From the NCBI GenBank assembly GCA_026419785.1, contig JAODTK010002444.1:62001-126000 (forward strand): a stretch of DNA of 64,000 nt, in the 5' to 3' direction. The translations under genes were made by a program, and so were the position numbers. Shown here piece by piece: positions 11,000 to 22,616 of this stretch (the first letter of the stretch is position 1; each line of letters opens with the position of its first letter). Under the pieces are notes generated by a model. The model saw only the letters and a list, made by a program, of their open reading frames with translations, ran no database searches and was not told where the DNA came from. The DNA is from Sclerodactyla briareus. Lineage: Eukaryota > Echinodermata > Holothuroidea > Dendrochirotida > Sclerodactylidae.

Positions 11000-13510
11000 A
11001 ATGTGAGAATTTATTCCTCGCCAAACATCGGGTTAGCCCCCCCAGACAGGGGGGGCTTGTCCCAAACACCAAGCTTAAATCTTTATTTCCTGGGTGGGCA
11101 GAATCCTTTGATGTAGAATGAGGGGAAATATGTGGATAATAATCAATTGAAAACTAGCTTATATAGCGCCAAATCCAGAGGAACCCAAGCTCAGTGGCGC
11201 TAATGATCAGGGAAAAAACAACGAAAAAAGATAGGGTTTTCAGTCTGTTCTTGAAAATGTAATGTTTGGGCAGTCTTGATAGGCAAGAGGGAGGGCACAG
11301 GGTGGAGCAGCATAAGGAGAAAGATCGATGTGTGAAATAAACTAATACGTGTTACATAATTCATTACTTCTCCATCAATGATTAAGTACAAAATCATTTC
11401 CTGTAACCAAGGGTCGACGTGCGTGCCAACACACAAAGAAATTGTTACCTGATCTGTATCTTTAGGTTGAATCGTTTTCTACCTTATATGTATTTGTGGT
11501 GTTGCATGAAGTGTACAAAGATTGACTCCTTCGGCGCTGATCATCATTCACAAATCATTTACAATTCGCGTTAGTACTGTACTGGTTGGCGTATGTATTA
11601 ACACTGATTCATATCAGCGCCACTATCCCACGCAACACAGAATCTTGAGTTACGTAATTCATAAACCCTCCATCTCAAAGTCACTCACCGTCAATAAGTA
11701 CTTAACAAATCACATTCCGTAAACTATAGTCGACATCTGCTCCAAACAAACATTTTTAGTCATGGGCAACTGCATATGTATATTTTGATTACATCAGCTT
11801 GTATACCTTAGTAAGTGTATTTTTGGGGTATTATTTGGGGGGGGGGAATAATAGCACGATCATGGTGGACAAAAATACAAAATATGCTAATGCTTCCATG
11901 ATTTCATTCCTATACCCTAAAGTAGATTCATGCACCCATAATTCGAATATTTGGGGCATATATCACAGCCAATAGTAAGCAATATATGTATTGAACCCAT
12001 AAATCTCGGATTTATTTACCCATATATTTCGAAAACGAAGCACCATAAATTCGATTTAATGGTGGCACATACTCGAAGTAATAGTTATGTAAAATCGAAT
12101 TCATGGTTACATAAAAATCGAATTTATGATATAAACTAGAGTATATTTTAATGTCACCCGCCTACAAAGTCTAGTTTTAGGGCCTCTAAACAGGTCCACA
12201 GAGGATGTTTCTGCAGTTGATATTACATGTCGCGGTTTACCCACCTGCAGTCCCTGCACATGTCTATGCAGGGCATTTTTTTATCTATATTTATATGAAA
12301 AATCTAATCACGCCTTTAGCGTTTATCGGCTCCAAGCGCGCATTTCCCCGAGGCCTAAATATAAAGGCCACGACCATGGTCTTTCAGTGCTAGGGAGCTT
12401 TCAATTGTTTTTTTACGGGTATGATGTTTTTTTGAACTTATCTATGGTGATAACATCAGCTAGCACCTACGTGAGATTATTAGCAAGCTCTACCTGACTA
12501 CTTGTTTTTTACCATCAGGTGCCCCAGTGAACTTGGTGCTGATACGCTGTCGGCCCTTCTTCTCACGACCTCCTGGTACGGAGTGCGACAAACCTGCAGG
12601 ATCTACTCTACGTACCGACTGCCCTGACACGTTCCCTCGGAATCGCAATCCTTATCCGCGCGGTACGGACAGAATTCGCTCCAATAGGTAGATTTCCCAT
12701 CTAGACCGATCGGACAGCCATGTCTAGGTCTCATTCGATATGTCGCTGTAGTCCTCTGATCCAGGTTGAAAGCCATGAATAAGAGGACAGAAAGAACAAA
12801 TCTATCTTACAGACAGCTTCCCAGTGATTGAGTTTCTCTTGGTAAGATTATCCTGAAGTTACAAGTACAGATGATAGTGTTTGATGGTCAAAGTGCCCAC
12901 CCCCCGCCTTCGTGGAATGGCTTCAGGTAAGTGTTTATCGGATGCCTCTGCCTCATGAATGCTCTTAACCATTTTCAACATGTTTGGAAAATTTGTCTGT
13001 AATAATCCAGCAAAGCCAGATCTGACAGGATTGACTAATTTCAATTCAGGATTTCAGGTGCATTGGATGCAGCATACACTTTCAGCTTTCCAATGCAGGA
13101 TGGCATTTTTTAAAGTCGACAATGCTGACGATAGTCATTCAGGTTGCATCAGAAGTCATAACTACTCAATTGACTGACACTGATTTGGTGAGCAGTGATG
13201 ATCACAGCAATCTAGAAAAAATTCTCAACTCAATCTCCGACTAATAGTTTTTGCTGTCACCTGCAAAATTGAGGCCATTGTCTTCGGTGAAACCGGCAGT
13301 CAACGGAACGCCAGTGTGTACCTCGGATGTGGGATAATACATTCGGTGGACCACCCGCAGGGACTAACCACTCTACGGAATCTGGAAATCACACTCCCTG
13401 GACCTGAACAGAAAGATAGCAGATTTCTCCAAGTTAGAGTCGATAAAATATGGTGTTACGGCCTAAATGGAGAGGGGTGGGAGTTTGGAGAAAAAATCCA
13501 AGGACGAGCA
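11000..13510. other. Mostly anonymous; small hairpins
   Basis: A 7-base inverted repeat AGCGCCA/TGGCGCT encloses 11172-11194. Another stem, CCCTGCA/TGCAGGG at 12252-12273, is followed by a T run. A G run lies at about 11838-11848. A weak candidate exon at 12519-12690 is listed separately. No other gene was seen. Confidence 0.5.
12519..12690 (+). other. Weak candidate internal exon, unknown protein
   Basis: A GC-richer island of 57 codons is open from 12521 to a TAG at 12692. It is preceded by a pyrimidine-rich tract ending in ACCATCAG (12511-12518), which resembles a 3' splice site. AATAG/GTAGAT at its end resembles a 5' splice site that would remove the stop. The encoded piece is rich in Pro, Arg and Cys (RPPGTECDKPAG) and I do not recognise it. 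Chance is a serious alternative because no flanking exon was found. Confidence 0.15.
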
Positions 13511-13514
13511 ACAG

Positions 13515-13540
13515 CCCCCCCCCCCCCCCCCCCCCCCCCC
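13515..13540. repeat. Poly-C homopolymer (26 bases)
   Basis: Uninterrupted C run. Its length may be misjudged by sequencing. It lies inside a 102-codon open stretch (13316-13624), which is therefore suspect. Confidence 0.95.
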
Positions 13541-13544
13541 TACA

Positions 13545-14370
13545 GAATTTCTCCCTCTCTACATCATGTACAGTCTTATGTACTTCTCCGGGCTCAAACA
13601 AGCAGTGGGACTGAGGTGACTTAATTGGGAATTAAACAAATCAAAGCTTGGACAAAGTTGACAGGATTAAATCTTCTTAAACCTGCCTCATTGAAAAGGA
13701 ATTAGGAATATGAAGAACTTTAACTCAGGTAATAATGAAGGAACGTTTTCCTATAGTGCAGTTGATGCCAACTTCGATCAGTGCATAAAGAGCGATTACC
13801 CTCACACTTCCCCAGTTTTCTCAAATGATGTTGGATTTTTTTTTTCAAATGCTAATTAGTGTCAATTTGGAGTAAGTAGGCCTACAAAAAAGACAGCCCT
13901 TTTTCCTCCTGAAATGGTCAGAACAGGGCAGGGTAGGCCTATTATCACAGGAGTGTTGAAATTGCTATGAATGGGTATATACATAGGGCAATTGCGAAAC
14001 TATGGGCACGTTGTATTTAGCATGGAACAGATGGAACATTCACTCATTGGGGCGTGTATATGTTTCTCCAAGCCCTATCGATATAAATCACAGTAGCTAG
14101 TACCTAAAGTCTTCATCTTCAATTATAATCATTCACTGATTATTGAAAGCTTTCAGTTTGGCCCATGGGCACACATCACATCCCGCATGCAGGGTTAAGG
14201 AGGATATGAACAAATCCACTTTTGGCGATGCTCATTAATCTCAACACTCTCACACGGTAATTTTTGGTTAGAAGAGGCCCATCACCCCCACCTTTCAAAT
14301 GGATGTACTCCACTGGTCTGGCCTGTGCCTACGTAGTATGAGCTATAAATTTAGTTAGCCTAGTGTAATT
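13545..14370. other. No gene seen
   Basis: Anonymous sequence with a short T run near 13837. No repeat relation to the rest of the window was noticed. Confidence 0.5.
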
Positions 14371-14374
14371 TAAG

Positions 14375-16965
14375 ATTCAGTCATCAGAGCGTTTAATTTC
14401 AACATTTGGTGGGGAAGAGTCACTAGTTTCTCAGCAGACCTCGCTGAGCAACTGTAGAAGTGGCGCGAGTTAACTAAAGTGAAAAAAGATTCCTAAAAAA
14501 GTGAGTAAAACAAGTGGGCAAGGTGGGGTGGCTTGGGGAGACTTGATTCAGCTGGCCTATAGCCGACAGTAGTCGTAAGCGTAATCTATGACAATTGGTG
14601 ACTCGGCAATGGGGAGATTTGACCTGTTCTCATTGTTATTCATCTGTTAGAAAATAGTAGGCCCTAACTGCCTAATGTAGCGCCTGGCTCGTGAAACTAA
14701 CTTACGCATTCTGATTAACGGGCTAAAGTGGAGACATGCCCTATCATGCTAGTCAAAGAGACCGCTATGTCGTGGTAGTCCCTTCCATTGAGTAGTTGGC
14801 CACATTTTGCGTAGCGAGCGAGCTGGCAACCTTTGACAGTCGAATCGAAACACCTCGAACAAAGTTGATGTCGCCTGCCCCATCATCATGTTGTTGGCCT
14901 TGCCCGTCTTCAGATGGCCAATGAGTTTCCAACATGCGACAACAATCATTGCTCCCTGCGAAAATCGTTCAGGAAGCGTGACCGTGGGTAGGGCCATCAT
15001 GCGACCCGGTTGGCGACAAAGGAACTTGATAGTATCACGAAGCAACTTGGATGTGAACTCGAGTAGGAAGACTTAATTTGGATGACTGGCACTGAAATAG
15101 CCGCAGTAGCGAGTCCGCATACACTACATGCATACTTGCTATACTTTGAGCAAGTAATGGTGTGCAGGTTGCCAGAGGTTTTTATGTTGGCTCAACTGTT
15201 TAACAAAAAAACCTTAATTCTTATTGCAGTCCCCTATTTTGATTGGAATCTGATGAAAACATTTCTCAAAAAACGGTTTCATAGAAACGCCAGACTTGAT
15301 TTTGACGACTCAACGTCGAAAAAAGATTGCAACTAACCATTTTTGGCTATAAACCCACCAACCTGTCACAATAGCCATCGTCGTGCTTGTACGAAAACTT
15401 GTATCGAAACGACATTTGAAGAGCGACTTGGCGGCGGTTTTCCTCCCTCGCATAATTTTACAGATAGCTATGCAAATGATTTTTGGCATAGTAATTTCGA
15501 AAGCGCTTGTGATGGGCATTGGTCCTTTATTCCGTGAATTATTGGTTGATTCAATATGTGGAGATATTCGAATATATAGGGTGTATCCTATTCGATTGAT
15601 ACACGTATATATTTCCGCTTCTTCTGATTGGTTGATTCAATACTTGTATATATTAGAATATATACGTGTATATGTCGACAATTCGAATTATTAGGTGCAT
15701 ATATATTCGCAATATTTACGATGATTATTCGAATATACGTGTTACGTCGAAATATAGGTGCATGAAGTCGATTTAATGCGTGTATATATCCGAATATAAT
15801 AGTGGATATATTCGAATATATATATATATCTATTATATATATATGAATATATATATTATAATTATATATATAAATATATATATATATAATCTATATTATA
15901 TATATATAATATAAATATCTAGATATATATATATATATATATAGTATATATTATATCCCGATCGCTGATTGGTTGTGATTTACTACGTGCATATAATCGA
16001 ATATAATACGGTGCCCCTATTCGAATATATACCTGTATATATGTCGATATACCGTTAAAATATGGAGAATGTCCAGCACGGCTTGAACATTTCCCTCCTA
16101 TTTTATACCTTAATATATTCGAATTATTCCACCTATATATTCGTTATAAGCACGTGTTAATCACAACCAATTCCGCGATCAGGAAATATATATAAACACA
16201 TTATAGTCGAAGTTATCTACGTATAATTCGAAATATCACGTATTAAATCGAATCATGCACCTATATATTCAAATAATCGACGTATATTTCGAATATATCC
16301 ACGAATATATTCGAATATATTCCAACTATATATTCGAATATATACACTGTAGTATTCGAATATATGCACCTATATATGCGAATATACCGTATTAAATCAA
16401 CCATCACAGCAGCCGAATATAATGCACGTATTAATCAGCACATAATCCACTTATATATTGAATATATCACGTATTGATCAACCGAATATCAACATACCAA
16501 TGTCATCGCCATGCGTGACCTACATGCAAATAGAGTAGTAGTAATAGGGGTTGGCGCAGGTCCCCATCTTCTCGCCTAGGATCTCTGTGGGCAAGGGATT
16601 TTTCAGTAGTAAGGGTGGGGGGGTGGCTTTGGGTTCACAATATTCTAGTGTTGCTCTAAGGATGGTGTGCACTGGCAGGGGATTAGTTGTTTGCATAGTA
16701 AGCCTGGGGTGGCGTTGGGTTACCTCAAAGTGTCCCTCCAGGTTCGGGTGTGCCGTAAATCAATTGTGTAGTGAGGAGGATGTTTCTCTAGAACCATTTG
16801 TGCATGAAATACAGTCTTGTGGTAATATTACATCGATCACATTGTCAGTTTGGGAATAGTGGGACCAGTCTGTTGGATCATTTTGAAGTGGATGTACAAG
16901 AAACGCGGACGCTGAAGAGGAAATGGAACGGGAGGTGGCGAGGAGTCTCGGACTGTGACTTGAGG
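14375..16965 (+). repeat. Family C repeat, copy 1 (about 2.6 kb)
   Basis: The left arm (14375-15530), AT-rich core (15535-16500) and right arm (16510-16965) all align in the same order to 46535-48366. Shared words include GGGGAAGAGT, GACCCGGTTGGC, CATGATGATGGGGCAGG read on the minus strand, and CTCTAGAAC. The left arm has a 98-codon minus-strand stretch that stays partly open in copy 2, but substitutions between copies are not concentrated at third positions of any frame, so coding is unproven. The right arm contains two ~91-base tandem units (from about 16607 and 16698). Class is unknown; no transposase or clear terminal inverted repeat was seen. Confidence 0.8.
15535..16500. repeat. AT-rich satellite of TATATTCGAATATA palindromes forming a large inverted repeat
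   Basis: The block is a run of ATTCGAATAT-type palindromes separated by AGGTGCATATA and TTTAATACGTG words. In the left half the words read in one direction (GATTGGTTGATTCAATAC at 15626). In the right half they read as reverse complements (CACGTATTAAATCG at 16237; TAAATCAACCATCACAGCAG at 16392). One pair is especially clear: TGATTGGTTGTGATTTA at 15966 against TTAATCACAACCAATT at 16157. A pure AT core lies at about 15810-15955. The centre near 16055-16105 is a non-AT segment also found at the end of the 22 kb copy. Confidence 0.85.
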
Positions 16966-18140
16966 GGAAAGATGCACCGATTGGAGCATGTGAGAGCAAT
17001 TGCAGCAAGATTGAGGTGAATTCGCCCATGCACCTCCGTACCGGGAACAACCCGGATAGAACTGGATGAAGTGGGAGGAAGAAGCTGGGACCACCATTAT
17101 GTTGTTCTGGAACCGAGGTGCAGGAGATGAATTGTTGTAGTGTAGAAGAGGGGGGGGGGCGGTGCCCTCCCATGTAGTGACAGCCGTTCAGGAACTGAGA
17201 AGGAATGTTGTGTATTCATGTCTATGAAGTATAGGCTGACTCAACTGTTGACAACGCAGCCTTCTGTTGCGCATATGAAGTTTATATGTCTTGTTCTATT
17301 GACAAGCATTTTTGTGAGACATGCTAGAGGTAGTCTCGTGGAGTTGCAAAGTGTACTGTTGGCATCGGACACCGGTTAGTGAGGATGCTCCAAAATCATA
17401 ATTCCAGAAGGAGAATTATATGAAAATACAAACCCACATATCTAATTATGATTTTTTTTTTTTATTTTTTTTTTTTTTTTAAGCCTCAATACGTATTAAA
17501 TGACGTAGTGTATAGGCTGTATTATGCAATTAAGGGCAAAATAGGGTGATTTCTGAGGTATGATTTTACACCTAGATCCAAACATTTAAGGTTAATAGTC
17601 TTGGAAAGATCTCGCTTACAAATGCCATGTCACGCTGGATTTTTAAATTTGTACATATACATTTTTGGCACGATATGAGATTCCACAGAAAGAGCATGGT
17701 TAGGTTCACAGTTATGTGCCGTATTTACCGGGAGCTAAATGACCACTACTGTCAACATCTTACCAATCTCATTTGTCATTGGCTTAAAACATCACACGAG
17801 TTGAGTCAATTAGCCAGAAACATGTACAAATGGGATATAGTAAATTGAACACTGACCAGCTAGCATTTGCTGGGCGCGCGGCACCTTGCGACTCGTGGGC
17901 TGCCGTCTATGCGGGCCTCAATTCCATTTACTTCACTGAGGTGCTGGGCGATTCTGGCACACATCTAGCTGAGACTAGCCTATACTGGTGGCTTTGATAT
18001 TATCAGTTATTTGCCGACAGGTTTTCAATTAGCAGGCGTCTGGTGATTGGATTGGTAAACGGTTCAGCAAATGGAGAACTGGAAAATAGGAATAACCGAT
18101 AAAGAAGCCCTCCCGTTCACTTTTCTCTGTTAAACTGTCC
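16965..18140. other. No gene seen; T-rich tract
   Basis: Past the family C boundary the sequence is anonymous. A T-rich tract with one A interruption lies at 17449-17480, and nine G at about 17150-17159. Open stretches of 73-137 codons here have no recognisable domain. Confidence 0.5.
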
Positions 18141-18144
18141 TTTT

Positions 18145-18250
18145 TGATTCCTTGCCGAAGGCAACAGGAATCTATGCAGTCTGACCGTGGTAGCTTTGTG
18201 GGTGTGTCAGTGTGTGTGTGGTGTGTGGTTGTGTGTGTGACACCCTTGTA
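18145..18250 (+). repeat. M1-M2 junction motif with GT tract
   Basis: TTCCTTGCCGAAGGCAA, then AGGAATCTATGCAGTC, then a (GT)n tract at about 18195-18240. The same series, TTCCTTGACGAAG, AATCTATGCAGTCAGGA and (GT)n, is found at 30535-30592. A remnant, AGGAATCTATGAGTCA, lies at 31204, so it marks the conserved middle of the composite repeat. Confidence 0.75.
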
Positions 18251-18289
18251 GCAGGATAATAAAGGTACGCAACGGTATCAAGTTCAAAT

Positions 18290-19105
18290 AGGTATGTGGG
18301 TTGAATATGGGGAGGATGACCCTATGTTTTGGGTGCCCGTTCAAGGTCATTCAAGTTCACGAGAGGGCAAAGTTCAAAAAGGTTGTCAGCACGATATCTA
18401 ACGAACGCAGTATCTATCACGTTCAAATTGGGGTATGGGGTAGCTGATAGTGAGGGTGAACCTATTGTTTTTGGTGTCAGGTCAGTTCGACCTCATTGCC
18501 TCGACATGGTGAGTTTGCCTGCTTTTTTGTGTTGGAGGGAAGCGTCTTGTTAAGACAAACAAAGAGGTCAAGACACTACCATACTACGATACTCTTATTT
18601 AACAAGCTATCTCAATGATGTGGAAGGTCAAGTACAGCTAAAATCGTCAGATATCTCGGACAACGAACACATTTTGGAGGGACTGTCGTAAGGGAAAGTT
18701 TTCGTTCGGTTCGGGTGAAAATCATTCTGGGCCGACTTGACCTCTTTGACCGAATGACTTTGACATCATTTGAACTTTTGACATGGTGATTTTGGCATGC
18801 TTTTAGGTGTGGGCCGGAAGCGTCTTGTTAAAACAAACAAAAAGTCAATGACACTACCATACGACGATCCTTATCACAAGATATCTCAATGAATGTGCAC
18901 GACAGCTAAAACACTGAAATGTGGATGAATTCGGCATTTGACATTGACATAGTCCAGCATGAGATCTAATGAAGGCAAGGATACATAAGTTCAAATTAAG
19001 TGGGTGGGTTGTACACATGATGAAGATTAACATATTGTTTTTGGTATCAGGTCAAGGTCAATCCAGGGTCACAATAGGACAATCCTTGTATCTTTGCAAC
19101 GATTC
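18290..19105 (+). repeat. M2-like tandem repeat rich in AGGTCA half-sites
   Basis: A segment at 18507-18612 recurs at 18780-18896 with a period of about 274. Both carry GACATGGTGA, AAGCGTCTTGTTAA, GACACTACCATAC and TATCTCAATGA. A third diverged unit follows near 18960. AGGTCA and AGTTCA words are frequent, including AGGTCA-TTCA-AGTTCA at 18344-18359 and two abutting AGGTCA at 19049-19060. No protein-coding sense was found. Confidence 0.75.
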
Positions 19106-19163
19106 ATTACAGAGTGAGAACAAGCATTATAGCCGAACCAAAACAAATAATTCTCCCCAGTGA

Positions 19164-19316
19164 AGACAGTACAATTCTTCAATTGTTTTATTGTTATTAT
19201 GATAAGTTGATTATTGGACTAGCACAACTATTTCCCCCAGACAGACAGTACAAACTCTTGAATTGTCCTTTTATTATTACTCCTGATATGTTGGAATATT
19301 GGGACTAGCACCATTG
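19164..19316 (+). repeat. Two-copy tandem repeat, about 80-base period
   Basis: ACAGTACAATTCTTCAATTG, then TTTTATTGTTATTA, then GGACTAGCAC is repeated as ACAGTACAAACTCTTGAATTG, then TTTTATTATTACT, then GGACTAGCAC. Both units are diverged and non-coding. Confidence 0.7.
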
Positions 19317-19319
19317 CCC

Positions 19320-21590
19320 AGCCTACATGTACCTCCTGACCAGTCATGGTGTTGCTACGGGTGGGGGGTGGCAATTTTTGGTCCCCTGCACGCACCCCCC
19401 TCCCCTCCCGGTTTCATAGGCAAAAGCTATGACAAATTAAAAATGTAGCCCTAGTTAAAGCCTGCATCACTGCATTTATGACAAATTCCTATGCAAAGCA
19501 GAAACGCCTCGTCTTGCGTATATCCCTCCTCTCATTTAGTGTTTCTTTTCGACCACCAAGTGTCGGCGGTTGCCCTCTTCATAAATTCTGGGTTCCTTCC
19601 CTCCATTCATTAGAACACCTATGTGGCCCATCCAGTATCCTCATTCAACCACACAGCCTGCATTGTGTACGTGTATACTATAATAAGCCTCTCTGTTTAC
19701 TGGTCAACATTCCCAATCCTCAAAGGATTTAATCTCTCTAGTTGTGTGTGTGAGCTGCAAAGAAGGAGAAGTAACGAACACATAATAAACTTCAGACATT
19801 CAGTGTGGAAATGGTACCTGGCAATGGGGCAATGCTCAGAAGATTGAGAGTGGGTAATCCAATTATTCTCTGTTGTACTCAGTCAATACTGATTAACTGA
19901 TTGTTTCCATTTTGGCCGGGCTATTTGGGATTGCAAAAGCAGGGGGGTGGCACTTCCTGGTGGGGGGGGCCTCCAGGTTTGGTGGTGAGGGTGGTTACTT
20001 GACAGGCAGGATGACCATTGGGTATTATTAACGGTGATTCATAGACAAGCCCAATGAGGGGATTACCTGTGGTGTGGTAAAGCCGTGATAGGGTAGTGAG
20101 TCGGGAGAAGAAGAAAGCAGGTAAGCTTCTGAAAGTGGGAAGGGCAACAACATTTGGGCATTTTTTTGCTTTAGCAAAAGTGAGGGGCATTATTACCCTG
20201 TACCCCAGGCCGAAATGGGCAGGGGTTTGAGTCATTAAAGTATCTCTCTTCTTCCCCACTTGCCTCTCCATCTGGTGTTGACTGTCACTTGATGTGACTA
20301 TTCGGGAAAGTGATTGCCGGGATAATAACACGTTAAACAATTAGCCAGAAGACATACTGGATCAACATTAATGATCCCCCATAATTCAGAATGTCATCAA
20401 CATATATAATATATAACACTAGAAAATTACAAAGATCTTGTTTGTTCTATTATCTATCTATTATATATTTTATTATTATCATGATCATCAAGCCAGAATA
20501 CTTTGTTATTGGAGTCTGCATGGGGTGGGCCAGATAGAGATACATCCCCAACCCCACCAATGTAGGAGAGATTATGTTGAAAGCTTTGTGAAAAGTGTGA
20601 CCCTAAAAAATGGCCCCTAAGAACATTTGATGGCTGGTAATAATGCTATTGATCAATATTCTAACAGTTTATACCTTTTCAATTTGCATGACCCCCCCTT
20701 GTACACCAGACAAGGTGATTCTTGCACTTAGTTGGGGCACCAAAATGATGGCAACCCTCAGTCCTTTTTGTCCTGAAAATATGAAAATTGATACACCCAC
20801 ATCACTTTGACCACAGACTCTCTGCTGTACAAATTGAAAACGATTTGACTGTCATGACTATACGTTACTCCTCATCACATGAGTGATTACGACATATGGT
20901 GCAAGACCAACCTTTGAACACCAAGCTATTGGACCCCCCCCCAAAAAACTGACGTTCCTACAAATGACAAACCTTGTCCATGGTAGTGGGAGACGCATTG
21001 ACAATATATCGGCCTGTAGCACTTCCCTTTTCCCACACATATACCCTCCCCCCCCCCCCCCAAAAAAAGAGTGTTTTTCAGCCTTTTTTGATGAGGTTTG
21101 TTCGTTTCTCCGATTCAAAAGAACTGCCACTTCATTCATCCTATCTGCTTTGACCCCACCATTTACTTAGAGTTATGAATTTCGCTAAGTGATCCTCATC
21201 ATTTAGCCCTGCCTGCAGTCTTCTGACTCTGCGTTCCGTCGCTGGGGACTTCTCACACCTGAATGAAACCGTTGGACCTCGCTGGTTATGACTTCTGACT
21301 TTACCTTCACTCACTCTTCAAGATACACTTTCTTATTACTCAGGTTTACTTTTTCATATTTCACTTCAATTGCCCCTCAGATGACTTTTTGACCTTGGTC
21401 AAGAGCAACAAGCATCTTGCGGTTAGTAAATATTGCAGGTGAATTGGGTCGTTTTGGTGTCAAGTTGTGGTTTTGAGTGGCAACACACATCTTGTCAGGG
21501 TTTGATATAACTGAGTAAGGGAACAAGTCAGGAAAAAAAGGCCCAAGGAATCACTACGCAGAGGTGCGTCTTGTTTCTTTTCTTCCTCAT
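19320..21590. other. No gene seen; poly-C at 21048-21061
   Basis: The largest open stretch is 139 codons on the minus strand (19921-20340), without a domain I know. Two short blocks, ACTCCTGA and AAGGAATCACTACGC (about 21544), echo the ends of M2 arrays. Confidence 0.5.
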
Positions 21591-21601
21591 CCGCTCTCCT
21601 C

Positions 21602-21674
21602 AACTTTCCTCCCAGACTTCCCTTTTTGCGACAGACCCCAAATTTGCCGACATGACCAGTCTGGGAGGAAAGTT
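21602..21674. repeat. Perfect 17-bp inverted repeat, 39-base loop
   Basis: AACTTTCCTCCCAGACT at 21602-21618 is the exact reverse complement of 21658-21674. Outer bases pair partly (CTCTCCT against AAGGGAG), so an RNA would fold into a stem of 17 or more pairs. Whether it is transcribed is unknown. It could be a remnant inverted repeat of a small element. Confidence 0.8.
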
Positions 21675-22029
21675 AAGGGAGATCCATAACCACGGAGGTC
21701 CAACGTTTCCATTCAGGTAAGGGGATTACCCGAATTACACGTACATCTCTAGAAATGCAACCCAGATTTCAGACTGTCCGTCCAAGATATGACTCATTTT
21801 TAACCACAAATCGCTATTTTTTTTAAGAAGAACTATAACATATTTCTGAGAAGAAGAAACCCTTTCTCATCTGTTTCATGTATTTTTGTAAGGTATGATA
21901 AACTCGAGTCGGCCCTGAATTTTCTGTGCGCCGTGCATGGGCTTGGAATGGGGTTGTAGGGTTTGTAGGTATCAGTTCCAGTTTGATCAACAAATGATGA
22001 GGGGAAGGTCTGTTGTGATGGGATGATTC

Positions 22030-22500
22030 AATAGTGGATATATTCGAATTAATGCCGTGGATATATTCTATTTAATACGTGATATATTCTGCTGCCTGTG
22101 ATGGTTGATTTAATACGTGTCTTATATTCGAATATATGGGCATATAGTCGAGTTAGTACGTGTATATATTCGAATATATAGGTGCATATATCGATTTAAT
22201 ACGTGTATATATTCGATTAATAGGTGAATATATTACGCATTTGATACGTGGATATATTCGAAGATATACGGTGCATTTATTCGCAATTATAGGCAAGTTC
22301 ATATATTCGAATATATATGCGCAAAATATTCTCGAATATATAATATGTGAATATATTCGGATCGCCTGATTGGTTGTGATTTAATACGTGCTATGATGAA
22401 TTATACGTGCGTAAATTCGATTTAATACGCTGCATGATATTCGAATATGTACGTGTATAAAATATGCGGAAATGTCCCAGAACGGCTTTCCATAAGCGCG
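22030..22500 (+). repeat. AT-palindrome satellite, half copy
   Basis: It consists of TATATTCGAATATA palindromes with GATTTAATACGTG words all in one orientation, CTGCCTGTGATGGTTGATTT at 22091 and TGATTGGTTGTGATTTAA at 22367. It ends at a GGAAATGTCCCAGAACGGCTT segment matching the centre of copy 1 (GGAGAATGTCCAGCACGGCTT at 16063). Beyond that point homology stops, so this is one arm of the inverted structure without its partner. Confidence 0.8.
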
Positions 22501-22616
22501 ACGAGCTGATCCTCCTGGGTTGTGAGCGTCCTATCAGGTGAATGTTTCTAACCATACGGTTGACTGCAGATAACTCGGTTGAGTCAGGTGGTAGAGGTGT
22601 CTTCACTACGGTGATT

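Noticed and set aside
12252-12283. Rho-independent terminator-like stem and T run
   Set aside because: Bacterial terminators are not meaningful in this eukaryotic context; kept only as a small hairpin.
14749-15045. 98-codon minus-strand stretch shared with family C copy 2
   Set aside because: Differences between the copies fall at all three codon positions in each frame tried, and copy 2 needs frame changes. Conservation reflects common descent of the repeat; kept as part of family C only.
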